A DNA stretch of 55,655 bases from an uncultured Bacteroidota bacterium. GTDB lineage: Bacteria; Bacteroidota; Bacteroidia; Flavobacteriales; Flavobacteriaceae. The notes below the pieces were generated by a model that was not told the origin of the DNA, did no database searches, and was given only the letters and a program-made list of their open reading frames with translations. Within the stretch, counting starts at the first letter, position 1; the number at the start of each line of letters is the position of its first letter. Below, one piece after another: positions 18,785 through 26,813 of this stretch. The stretch spans positions 1 to 55,655 of the forward strand of contig CACHNE010000010.1 in assembly GCA_902581145.1 (NCBI GenBank). Direction: 5' to 3'. Position numbers and translations under genes: made by a program.

Positions 18785-19993
18785 TTAAAGATCTAAAAGC
18801 CCTTTAATTTCAGTTTTAAAATCTTCTTTATAATCTACATATGCTTGGCCTGTTGCGGGGCCATTAAATCCTGTATGAATACTATTAACCTTTCCAGACT
18901 TATCAATTATTATAGTGGTTGGATATGAAATTATATTTTCTAACATAGGAATTTTTTTCAGAAATTTTTCTTTATCTGTTCCACCATACTGAGCAAGTAA
19001 TATAGGATAAGGAATATTAAATTTATCAATCATATTTTTAATCCTTTTCATGGCCTTTTCTTCTGTTTTCGCTGCCTCTACACTTAAACCGACAAAGACT
19101 AGATCTTCGTTAGGATTTTCTTCAATATAAGATAGGAAAAATTGAGTTTCATCTAAGCAGTTTGGACACCAGGTTCCTAATATTTGAACGACAACAACTT
19201 TATTTTTGAATTGAACATCATTTAAACTAACAAATTTTCCATTTGTATCTTTAAAATTAAAATTAATGGATTGAAATCCGTCTTTAAGTTTTGTTAGGCT
19301 TTTTGAATCGGCTAGTTCGTAATTTTTATCTTCAACCATCCAAAATTCCGTAATCGAAGAGCTATAATAGTGTAAATTTCCAAAAATAGTATCCCCTTTT
19401 TTCTCAGCTTTGATAAGATAAGGGTGAGCACCATCAAAAGTTGAAAGAAGGATAGAATCTCCAAATGTTATGCCTGAAAGAAATCTAGTATCTCCTGTAT
19501 TTTTTCTAAATGTGCCTGAAACCTCGTTACCATTCTGTATAAATATGCCTAGTCCAGGGTAAGGATTTTTCGGCCTAAAAACCGTTTTGTATTTTCCGCT
19601 TAAAGAAAAATTAGCTTTTTTATTTGATTGAAATTTGGATTCATTATTTATTGTAGCAAAAAAAGGAGCTTCCTTACCAGATTCTTCTTTTAAGTACCTT
19701 CCATATAATGATTCGTTTTTAACTTTGGCAATTATTACTGCATCATAAGGTGGCATAATAATTTTTAAAGAATCACCTTTAAAAATAATATCGTCATAAA
19801 TAAGTATTTCCTTATCATTCTCAACTACCATAATTAATCTGTTTGAATCATTTATCAATTCAAATTTAAAAGGAAGTAACGAGTTATCTTTTGTCCTTAT
19901 TTCAGCTCTATATTCACCTAATTTTGGGAGTTTATCGTTATTGCATGATTGAAATAACAGAAGACAAATTGAAAATAGTTTAAAAATCCTCAT
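18785..19993 (-). CDS. TlpA-like thioredoxin-fold lipoprotein
   Basis: A 402-residue predicted lipoprotein (Cys17 after LLLFQSC). The N-terminal 230 residues form a beta-rich region of the type that often precedes TlpA domains in Bacteroidota. The C-terminal part is a thioredoxin fold with active site WCPNC (Trp275 to Cys279) and the cis-Pro stretch ISYPTTIIIDKSG. It should reduce or exchange disulfides in the periplasm; the substrate is unknown. It follows the LolA-like gene by 27 bases and is probably co-transcribed with it. Confidence 0.88.
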   Translation of the reverse strand: MRIFKLFSICLLLFQSCNNDKLPKLGEYRAEIRTKDNSLLPFKFELINDSNRLIMVVENDKEILIYDDIIFKGDSLKIIMPPYDAVIIAKVKNESLYGRYLKEESGKEAPFFATINNESKFQSNKKANFSLSGKYKTVFRPKNPYPGLGIFIQNGNEVSGTFRKNTGDTRFLSGITFGDSILLSTFDGAHPYLIKAEKKGDTIFGNLHYYSSSITEFWMVEDKNYELADSKSLTKLKDGFQSINFNFKDTNGKFVSLNDVQFKNKVVVVQILGTWCPNCLDETQFFLSYIEENPNEDLVFVGLSVEAAKTEEKAMKRIKNMIDKFNIPYPILLAQYGGTDKEKFLKKIPMLENIISYPTTIIIDKSGKVNSIHTGFNGPATGQAYVDYKEDFKTEIKGLLDL

Positions 19994-20020
19994 AATTAAA
20001 CTTTTCGACTAATCATTATC

Positions 20021-20767
20021 TTATTCAGGAAATTTAAATTCACTGTCATCAATAACAGGGTTAAGTTTTATAAAATTAAATTTTATAGGCTGACCTGGTT
20101 GATCTTTAATCCCTTGAGTCATAGAAAACGGCATATATAAGCCTTCTACGTCCTGAAAATTACTCATTTTAGACTCCATAATCATTCCCTTAGCAGGGCC
20201 ACTCATAACCTCTTCATGAATCATAATAGGAAGAAATTTTTTAGAATCAAAATAGTAAACTGAAACGTTGGGAACTTCATTTTCGTCAATAAGCATTGGT
20301 TTTTTTATCAATTTTATTTTAAATGTATCGGAACCATCCACTGTCTCTGTTCCCATTAATTCCAATGAAAATCCTTTTTCTTTGTAGTTTAAAAATGGAT
20401 TTGGAAATTCAACAAGTTCATTTTTTACCTTATTTACAGCTTCTTGGTTGCTTTTTTCAGCTTTCATTGTCATAAAATTTGTTGACCATAAAGTTTCTCC
20501 GTCAAAAACACCTTGCTTTATCTCTTGACCTTGAATGGAAATTTTAGTGTACATTTTGTTTCCAGATTGTACCATTTCAATAGGTATTTCCATTCCCATT
20601 TGATTAATAATAGCATTCATTTTTATTGCTTTGACATTTTGCCAATTTTCAGCTCCACCAATCTTTTCTATATAATTTTCAATAATTTCGTCAGCAGTTT
20701 GGGCATTAAATGACATTGAAATCATAAACACAAAAGCAGTTAGCAATAAATAGTTTAGTTTTTTCAT
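20021..20767 (-). CDS. LolA-like outer-membrane lipoprotein-sorting family protein
   Basis: A 248-residue exported protein with a signal peptide ending FNAQ (about 22). Features such as ADEIIENYIEKIGGAENWQNVK, FDGETLWS and the C-terminal FKFPE belong to the LolA-like half-barrel family widespread in Bacteroidota. This subgroup is not the canonical LolA lipoprotein carrier, and its ligand is not known. A minus-strand TATGTTTG box lies upstream at 20790-20797. Confidence 0.72.
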   Translation of the reverse strand: MKKLNYLLLTAFVFMISMSFNAQTADEIIENYIEKIGGAENWQNVKAIKMNAIINQMGMEIPIEMVQSGNKMYTKISIQGQEIKQGVFDGETLWSTNFMTMKAEKSNQEAVNKVKNELVEFPNPFLNYKEKGFSLELMGTETVDGSDTFKIKLIKKPMLIDENEVPNVSVYYFDSKKFLPIMIHEEVMSGPAKGMIMESKMSNFQDVEGLYMPFSMTQGIKDQPGQPIKFNFIKLNPVIDDSEFKFPE

Positions 20768-20789
20768 TTTAATCTTTTTAATTATAGCT

Positions 20790-20797
20790 CAAACATA
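20790..20797 (-). promoter_or_regulatory. Putative -7 box of the LolA-like gene
   Basis: The minus strand reads TATGTTTG, a full match to TAnnTTTG, 23 bases before the ATG of the LolA-like gene. No clear -33 partner. Confidence 0.4.
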
Positions 20798-20855
20798 GAT
20801 ATTTGTTTAAATCAATTGAAATTAATTAAGTTAAATTTATCAAAAGATTTTTATA

Positions 20856-21776
20856 ATGAATAATATCAAAGTTTTTTCTCCTGCATCAGTTTCAAATGTT
20901 TGTTGCGGCTTTGATGTTTTGGGTTTTTCAATTGAGGGTATTGGAGATGATATTTTTATACAAAAGTCCAATACAAAAGGTATAAAAATTAGAAGAGTAA
21001 CTGGTTATGAAATTCCTATTGATGAAAAAAAAAATACGGCATGCGTATCAGCAAAAGCATTGCTCGATTATTTAAATATTAATCAGGGTTTTGATATTGA
21101 AATCAATAAGAACATAAAGCCAGGTAGTGGAATAGGTAGTAGTGCTGCATCCGCAGTTGGAGCTGTATACGGAATCAATAAAATATTAGGTAGTCCTTTA
21201 GAAAAAGAGCAGCTTCTAAAATTTGCAATGCAAGGTGAATTTATTTCAAGTAAGACAGCTCCTGCAGATAATGTTGCATCAGCATTATATGGTGGTTTAA
21301 TTTTGGTAAATAACAGAGAAAACTATAAAGTTATTAAGCTCCCTGTGCCAGAAGATTTATTGGCGGTAGTTCATCATCCTTTAATTGAAATTAAAACCTC
21401 TAAATCAAGATCAGTTTTACCAAAAACTATTGACATAAATTTAGCTTCACAACAATTAGCATCTATGGGTGGTTTTATTCATTCGCTACATACTGAGAAT
21501 TTCGACTTAATGAGATTGATTTTAAAAGACTACCTAGTTGAACAGTATAGAGCTGATCAAGTTCCATTATTTCATGAAATTAAAAAAATAGCTGTAGCCA
21601 GAAATGTTATTTGTTGCTCAATTTCGGGATCTGGACCATCGATTTTTTCTCTGGTAAATGGTTATGAAAAAGCAAATGAATTAAAACTTATTTGTGACAA
21701 AACGTTTTCAAAAAGTAATATAAAATTTAATTCTTACATCACAGGATTGAATTCGGGCGGAGTTAGAATTATTTGA
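20856..21776 (+). CDS. thrB: Homoserine kinase
   Basis: A 306-residue GHMP kinase that phosphorylates L-homoserine in threonine biosynthesis. The start MNNIKVFSPASVSNVCCGFDVLGF, the ATP loop PGSGIGSSAASAVGAV at about 89-104 and the C-terminal SISGSGPSIF are typical for ThrB. Neither thrA nor thrC is adjacent, although these usually form an operon; the gene stands alone between a LolA-like gene and amt. The start ATG at 20856 follows an AT-rich leader without a clear promoter box. Confidence 0.93.
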   Translation: MNNIKVFSPASVSNVCCGFDVLGFSIEGIGDDIFIQKSNTKGIKIRRVTGYEIPIDEKKNTACVSAKALLDYLNINQGFDIEINKNIKPGSGIGSSAASAVGAVYGINKILGSPLEKEQLLKFAMQGEFISSKTAPADNVASALYGGLILVNNRENYKVIKLPVPEDLLAVVHHPLIEIKTSKSRSVLPKTIDINLASQQLASMGGFIHSLHTENFDLMRLILKDYLVEQYRADQVPLFHEIKKIAVARNVICCSISGSGPSIFSLVNGYEKANELKLICDKTFSKSNIKFNSYITGLNSGGVRII

Positions 21777-21979
21777 TTGTCAGCAAGTTGGTTTTTATCA
21801 ATTATTAAATTCATTTTTTTTACATACTTTTTTTTACATTTTTTCAATTTTAATTATTGTATTTTATCAAATATGTAAAAGTTAATAATTGATAAAATTT
21901 ATTATCATTTTTATATAAATAATTAAATATATTTATGAATTATTCAAAAAAACACAAAAACATCTAAAAACTATTTATT
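21777..21979 (+). promoter_or_regulatory. AT-rich amt upstream region with TTTTATCAA repeats
   Basis: This 203-base stretch is very AT-rich. The motif TTTTATCAA occurs at 21793-21801 and 21862-21870 and inverted at 21889-21897. The last two form a perfect 10-bp inverted repeat (ATTTTATCAA / TTGATAAAAT, 18-base spacer). It may hold operator sites controlling amt. I could not fix a TAnnTTTG promoter box. Confidence 0.5.
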
Positions 21980-23236
21980 ATGACTTTTAATTTTTTTCTT
22001 CAATCATCTGTAGAGGCTGATTTAAGTATCATGTGGATAACAATTGCCGGGTTTCTGGTATTTTTTATGCATGCCGGTTTTACTCTTGTTGAAGCAGGTT
22101 TTACACAAGCTAAGAATGCTGTCAATATAGCAATGAAAAATCTTATGGCCATTTCGGTTGGAACAATCGTTTATTGGTTTATTGGTTATTCTCTAATGTA
22201 TGGAGAATCATCCAATGGATTTTTCCGATGGTCTGGATTGTTTGCAGAGACTGCTCCACATGATTTATTTTTTCAAACAATGTTTGCTGCCACTTGTGCA
22301 ACAATTGTCTCTGGAGCTGTTGCCGGTAGGACCAAATATTCTGTATTTGCCATTTTTGCCGTAATTATAACTGGATTAATATATCCTATAGCCGGTGGAT
22401 GGGAATGGAATACTGATGGTTGGTTAAATAGTGCGAGTTTTATGCCTGTTGAATTTATAGATTTAGCTGGGTCTTCAATAGTGCATGCAGTTGGTGGTTG
22501 GGCAGCCTTAGTAGGTGCCTATATGGTTGGTCCACGTCTCGGTAAATTTGTAAAAGGTAAAGTCGAAGCAATTCCTGGACATAATAAAACCTTAGCAACC
22601 TTAGGAGTTATGGCTTTATGGTTTGGATGGTTTGGCTTTAATGGAGGGTCTCAGTTAGCATGGGGAGGTGATAACACAGTAGCTGCTACAACTATTGTTT
22701 TATTTACAAACCTTTCTGCTGCCGCTGGAGCTGTTGGAGCATTAGTTACAACTTGGATTTGGTATGGAAAACCAGATATTGTTCAAACATTGAATGGGGC
22801 ATTAGCTGGTCTAGTTAGTATCACTGCAGGTGCTGCTAATATGGATCCATACGGGACTTTTTTTGCTGGTTTAATAGGGGGTGTCATAGTTGTTTTTGCA
22901 ATAGAATTTATCGAAAAAAAGCTTAAAATTGATGATGCAATTGGTGCATCTTCAGTTCACGGAGTTGTAGGTATATGGGGGACTATTGTTATAGGTCTTT
23001 GGGGAATTGATTCCGAAGGTGGAATAGGTATTTTTAACGGAGGTGGCTATGAACAACTGTTGAGTCAGCTAATTGGAGCGTCCGCATATACTCTTTGGGC
23101 TGCTACATTAGCTTTCATTTTCTTTTGGATTCTCAAAAAAGCAGTTGGACTTAGGGTTACTAAAGAAGAAGAAATTGAAGGCTTGGATATAGCTGAGCAT
23201 GGTATTCGAGCATATCCAGGAAAAAGAAACAGATAA
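21980..23236 (+). CDS. amt: Ammonium transporter Amt
   Basis: A 418-residue inner-membrane ammonium channel with about 11 membrane helices. The conserved pore features are seen: AKNAVNIAMKNLM, the ammonium-conducting histidines in SIVHAVGGWAAL and SSVHGVVGIWG, and WFGWFGFNGGS. It begins MTFNFFLQSSVEADLSIMWI without an obvious cleavable signal peptide. No glnB/glnK regulator gene is adjacent, unlike in many bacteria. Two hairpin terminators follow. Confidence 0.96.
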   Translation: MTFNFFLQSSVEADLSIMWITIAGFLVFFMHAGFTLVEAGFTQAKNAVNIAMKNLMAISVGTIVYWFIGYSLMYGESSNGFFRWSGLFAETAPHDLFFQTMFAATCATIVSGAVAGRTKYSVFAIFAVIITGLIYPIAGGWEWNTDGWLNSASFMPVEFIDLAGSSIVHAVGGWAALVGAYMVGPRLGKFVKGKVEAIPGHNKTLATLGVMALWFGWFGFNGGSQLAWGGDNTVAATTIVLFTNLSAAAGAVGALVTTWIWYGKPDIVQTLNGALAGLVSITAGAANMDPYGTFFAGLIGGVIVVFAIEFIEKKLKIDDAIGASSVHGVVGIWGTIVIGLWGIDSEGGIGIFNGGGYEQLLSQLIGASAYTLWAATLAFIFFWILKKAVGLRVTKEEEIEGLDIAEHGIRAYPGKRNR

Positions 23237-23263
23237 GTGGATTAAACTAACCTTGTGAGATAT

Positions 23264-23290
23264 AACTCCTACTACGGGAGTTGGTTTTTA
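23264..23290 (+). terminator. First terminator after amt
   Basis: Hairpin AACTCC / GGAGTT with a 7-base loop (TACTACG) is followed by GGTTTTTAG. The stem is short, but a second hairpin follows it. Confidence 0.55.
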
Positions 23291-23302
23291 GTTTGTTTTT
23301 TT

Positions 23303-23329
23303 AAAGGGCTCCAAATTGGAGCCCTTTAT
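23303..23329 (+). terminator. Second terminator after amt
   Basis: Perfect 10-bp stem AAAGGGCTCC / GGAGCCCTTT with loop AAATT. It lies just upstream of the -33 element of era. Confidence 0.75.
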
Positions 23330-23331
23330 CA

Positions 23332-23364
23332 TTTGGTTCTTATTTAATTAATACATTAACTTTG
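23332..23364 (+). promoter_or_regulatory. Promoter of era
   Basis: TTTG at 23332-23335 and TAACTTTG at 23357-23364 are separated by 21 bases, close to the Bacteroidota -33/-7 layout. The -7 box ends only 4 bases before the GTG start, so the transcript should begin at or next to the start codon. Confidence 0.65.
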
Positions 23365-23368
23365 GGTT

Positions 23369-24247
23369 GTGCATAAGGCTGGATTTGTAAATATTATCGG
23401 TAACCCTAATGTAGGTAAGTCTACACTGATGAATTGTTTGGTTGGAGAAAAATTATCTATTATCACCTCAAAAGCTCAAACGACAAGACATCGTATTCTT
23501 GGAATAGTTAACGGTGATAATTTTCAGCTGATTATTTCTGACACACCTGGAATTATTAAACCTTCTTATGAGCTTCAGAGTTCAATGATGGACTTTGTTA
23601 AATCTGCCTTAGAAGATGCTGATGTTTTAGTGTATATGCTTGAAATTGGAGAAAAATCTATTAAGGATTTAGATGTTCACAATAAAATAAATAGTGCCAA
23701 AGTTCCAGTCATAATTCTGTTAAATAAAATTGATTTATCTAATCAAAAGCAATTAGAAATTGAAATTGATAATTGGTCAAAAATGTATCCAAATTCTGAT
23801 GTATATCCCATTTCTGCTTTAAATAATTTCAATATTGAAAAGTTGATTAATAGAATCATTGAATTGATTCCTGAATCTCCACCATATTTTCCTAAAGATC
23901 AACTAACGGATAAACCTGAAAGATTTTTTGTTAATGAAAAATTGAGAGAAAAAATTTTTTTGTACTATGATAAAGAAATTCCTTATTCAGTTGAAGTTGT
24001 TACTGATGAATTTAAAGAAGAAGAATCAATTATCAAAATTAGATCTAAAATTTTAGTGGAAAGAGAGTCTCAAAAAGGAATTATAATTGGTCATAAAGGA
24101 GTTGCACTTAAAAAAATAGGTACTAAAGCTAGGCTTGATTTAGAGAAATTTTTTGGAAAAAAAGTTTTTATTGAATTACATGTTAAAGTGAGTAAAAACT
24201 GGAGGTCTAATTCCAGCCAATTAAAGAGATTTGGTTATAAACAATAA
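23369..24247 (+). CDS. era: GTPase Era
   Basis: A 292-residue GTPase that acts in 16S rRNA 3'-end maturation and 30S assembly. The start is GTG, reading MHKAGFVNIIGNPNVGKST; the P-loop is GNPNVGKST, switch II is DTPG, and the specificity motif is NKID. A C-terminal KH domain carries IIGHKGVALKKIG and binds rRNA. The GTG lies 4 bases after the predicted -7 box and has no Shine-Dalgarno-like sequence, so leaderless translation is likely. An unrecognised gene separates it from der. Confidence 0.96.
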   Translation: MHKAGFVNIIGNPNVGKSTLMNCLVGEKLSIITSKAQTTRHRILGIVNGDNFQLIISDTPGIIKPSYELQSSMMDFVKSALEDADVLVYMLEIGEKSIKDLDVHNKINSAKVPVIILLNKIDLSNQKQLEIEIDNWSKMYPNSDVYPISALNNFNIEKLINRIIELIPESPPYFPKDQLTDKPERFFVNEKLREKIFLYYDKEIPYSVEVVTDEFKEEESIIKIRSKILVERESQKGIIIGHKGVALKKIGTKARLDLEKFFGKKVFIELHVKVSKNWRSNSSQLKRFGYKQ

Positions 24248-24341
24248 TTTCTAACACTACCTTTAAAACCCGACATATAAATGTCAAGTACTTTTATTCA
24301 AATTTATTTATATATTGATAGTTTAACTCAAAAAACTAATT

Positions 24342-25085
24342 ATGAAAAAACTAATTTTTTTATTAGCTATTGCTTTTACATTTAGTAATGCAATGGCTCA
24401 GATGACTTGGATGACTGCATATAAGGTTGATCCTGTTAAAATGAAAGATGCTAAATCAGCTATCGGAAAGAAAACAAAGAAATATAATTCCAATGCTGAT
24501 GGTGAATTAATCTACACATATGAAATTGTTGCTGGAGACAGAGCTAACTACCTTGTAAGGTCTGGTTTTGCACAATCTATGTCACAATTTGATTCTTATG
24601 GAACTCAAGGTTTAGATTATTGGATGGAAAATGTTGCTCCGCTAATGAATAATGTTGGAGGAACTGAATATTTTTCACATTCCACCGATGCCAGTTTTGA
24701 TGATGCTGAACCAGGAGCAAACAAAATATGGAAGGTTCTACACTATAATGTAAAAAGAAATTCTGGTCCAGACTTTTGGAAATTCAGAACTAGAGTAGCC
24801 AAAGCAGCAGAAAAGGTTGGAAACCTAAGCCTACACGTTTGGGCAGGTTCTCTAGGAGGACCTAGTGGGCACGTAATGGTTGGATATGGAAATCCAGATA
24901 TGTCTGGTATTGACAACGAAAGTGAAACATGGCCTAAAGTTATAGAGGCTTACAATGAGCTTTTTGAAGATTCTTTCCAAGCTGATCAAGAAGCCTTTAA
25001 TAATAGCTTAGAAATGTGGGGTAATTTTTCAGAAGTATGGAGATGGTTGCCCGAGTTAAGTTCACCTCCTGTATCAATAAACTAA
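24342..25085 (+). CDS. Unrecognised secreted protein between era and der
   Basis: A 247-residue protein that I do not recognise. The N-terminus (MKKLIFLLAIAFTFSNAMAQ) is a clear signal peptide. The mature part appears to have two halves of similar plan: a beta strand (WMTAYKVDP / IWKVLHYNVK), a helix and a closing aromatic region. This would fit two ferredoxin-like (dimeric alpha-beta barrel) units, but that is a guess. Trp is frequent (9-10 residues), concentrated near the C-terminus (EMWGNFSEVWRWLPE). It has no cysteine, no sorting signal and no lipobox. A strong terminator follows it. Confidence 0.7.
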   Translation: MKKLIFLLAIAFTFSNAMAQMTWMTAYKVDPVKMKDAKSAIGKKTKKYNSNADGELIYTYEIVAGDRANYLVRSGFAQSMSQFDSYGTQGLDYWMENVAPLMNNVGGTEYFSHSTDASFDDAEPGANKIWKVLHYNVKRNSGPDFWKFRTRVAKAAEKVGNLSLHVWAGSLGGPSGHVMVGYGNPDMSGIDNESETWPKVIEAYNELFEDSFQADQEAFNNSLEMWGNFSEVWRWLPELSSPPVSIN

Positions 25086-25118
25086 CTATTGAATAGATTG
25101 AATTAACCATTTAATTTT

Positions 25119-25150
25119 AAAAAAGGGCGGTATTAATACCGCCCTTTTTT
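25119..25150. terminator. Strong terminator before der
   Basis: Perfect palindrome: a run of A, GGGCGGTA, loop TTAA, TACCGCCC and a run of T. It ends the preceding transcript 18 bases before the der promoter box and could work on both strands. Confidence 0.9.
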
Positions 25151-25167
25151 TACAGCTAATTTAGTAT

Positions 25168-25175
25168 TACATTTG
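25168..25175 (+). promoter_or_regulatory. -7 box of der
   Basis: TACATTTG fully matches TAnnTTTG. It ends 12 bases before the ATG of der, giving a leader of about 8 bases. It also contains an in-frame TTG, which therefore cannot be the start. Confidence 0.6.
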
Positions 25176-25187
25176 TCCACCATTGTT

Positions 25188-26489
25188 ATGAGTAATATAA
25201 TTGCGATAGTAGGAAGACCAAATGTTGGAAAATCAACTTTGTTTAATAGGCTTATTCAGCGAAGAGAGGCGATCGTTGATTCCATAAGTGGTGTTACCAG
25301 AGACAGACATTATGGTAAGGGAGACTGGAATGGAAAGGAGTTCTCTGTAATTGACACTGGAGGATATGTAGTGGGTAGTGACGATATTTTTGAAACGGAG
25401 ATTGATAATCAAGTTGAATTAGCTATAGATGAAGCTGATATAATCTTATTTATGGTTGATGTTGATTCAGGAATAACTTCGATGGATTCAGAAATTTCAG
25501 ATTTATTAAGAAAGATTGAAAAGCCAGTTTTTTTGGTTGTTAACAAGGTAGATAATTCCTCTAGAATGAATGATGTTAACGAATTCTATTCAATGGGGAT
25601 AAAAAAACTCTACCCTATTGCAAGTTCTAACGGATTTGGTACGGGAGAATTACTAGACGATGTTGTAAAACTGTTTAAGGAAGAAAAAGAAATAGATAAT
25701 GATGTGCCCAAATTTGCAGTTGTTGGTAGACCAAATGCAGGAAAATCTTCTTTTATTAATGCATTGATTGGGGAAAACAGGAATATTGTAACTGAAATTC
25801 CTGGAACTACAAGAGATTCAATCAATACTAGATATAACAGATTTGGATTTGAATTTGATCTTATTGATACAGCAGGAATAAGAAAAAAGTCAAAGGTTAA
25901 GGAAAATCTTGAGTTTTACTCTGTAATGAGAAGTGTTAGGGCTATCGAAAATTCTGATGTTTGTATCTTATTATTTGACGTATCAAGAGGTTTTGATACG
26001 CAGGTTAAGAATATTTTTTGGTTATGTGAAAGAAATAAAAAAGGAATAATTTTAATTGCAAACAAGTGGGACTTAATTGAAAAAAATACAAATTCAACAA
26101 AACAGTTCGAAACTACTATCAAAAAAGAAATTGAACCATTTACAGATGTTAATATAATCTTTGTATCAACCTTAAATAAGCAAAGAATTCATAAAGCTAT
26201 AGAAACCGCGGTAAAAGTATTTAAGTGTAGATCTGAAAAAATAAAAACCAGAAAGTTAAATGATGTTTTACTTCCGATAATTGTATCATATCCTCCACCA
26301 GCAATCAAAGGGAAATATGTTAAAATAAAATATATAACACAGTTACCAACACATCACCCACAATTTGCCTTCTTTTGTAATTTACCTCAATATGTTAAGG
26401 AACCTTATAAAAGGTTTTTAGAAAATAAAATTAGAGAAAATTTTGACTTTACAGGTGTTCCAATAACTATTTTTCTGAGAAAAAAATAG
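25188..26489 (+). CDS. der: GTPase Der (EngA), tandem G domains
   Basis: A 433-residue GTPase needed for 50S ribosome assembly. Two G domains are in tandem: GRPNVGKST, DTGG and NKVD in the first, GRPNAGKSS, DTAG and NKWD in the second. A KH-like domain follows. The start taken is the ATG at 25188 (MSNIIAIVGRPNVGKST). An in-frame TTG at 25173 lies inside the -7 box and is rejected. The stop codon abuts that of the converging MerR gene without a single spacer base. Confidence 0.96.
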   Translation: MSNIIAIVGRPNVGKSTLFNRLIQRREAIVDSISGVTRDRHYGKGDWNGKEFSVIDTGGYVVGSDDIFETEIDNQVELAIDEADIILFMVDVDSGITSMDSEISDLLRKIEKPVFLVVNKVDNSSRMNDVNEFYSMGIKKLYPIASSNGFGTGELLDDVVKLFKEEKEIDNDVPKFAVVGRPNAGKSSFINALIGENRNIVTEIPGTTRDSINTRYNRFGFEFDLIDTAGIRKKSKVKENLEFYSVMRSVRAIENSDVCILLFDVSRGFDTQVKNIFWLCERNKKGIILIANKWDLIEKNTNSTKQFETTIKKEIEPFTDVNIIFVSTLNKQRIHKAIETAVKVFKCRSEKIKTRKLNDVLLPIIVSYPPPAIKGKYVKIKYITQLPTHHPQFAFFCNLPQYVKEPYKRFLENKIRENFDFTGVPITIFLRKK

Positions 26490-26813
26490 TTATAATTGAT
26501 TTCGTATCTCGATTAATTTGTCCTTTATTAATTTAAGTTTATTTACTATATCTAACTTATCCGAAGTTTTTTCGTTATTAATGTAATGCTTAGCACCTTG
26601 GATTGTATATCCTTTTTCTTTTAGTAAAAAATATATTTTGTTTATTGCTTCAATATCTTTATTGGTAAATTTTCTATTACCTCTTGAATTTTTCTTAGGA
26701 TTTAAAATTTTGAATTCTTGTTCCCAGAACCTGATTAGTGAAGGATTTACATTAAATTTTGATGCAACTTCTCCGATTGAGTAATATCTTTTGTCTTGAA
26801 GATTGATTTTCAT
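26490..26813 (-). CDS. Small MerR-family transcriptional regulator
   Basis: A 107-residue protein with an N-terminal winged helix-turn-helix (YYSIGEVASKFNVNPSLIRFWEQEF and NRKFTNKDIEAI) and a short helical tail for dimerisation. No effector domain or cysteine is present. It overlaps the M23 peptidase gene by one base and is its downstream operon partner. MerR proteins bind palindromes in promoters; a 19-bp palindrome lies upstream of this same operon, which suggests self-regulation. Confidence 0.9.
   Translation of the reverse strand: MKINLQDKRYYSIGEVASKFNVNPSLIRFWEQEFKILNPKKNSRGNRKFTNKDIEAINKIYFLLKEKGYTIQGAKHYINNEKTSDKLDIVNKLKLIKDKLIEIRNQL

Noticed and set aside
25173-25187. TTG start for der, 5 codons upstream
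   Set aside because: The TTG lies inside the TACATTTG promoter box, and the family start is MSNIIAIVG at 25188.
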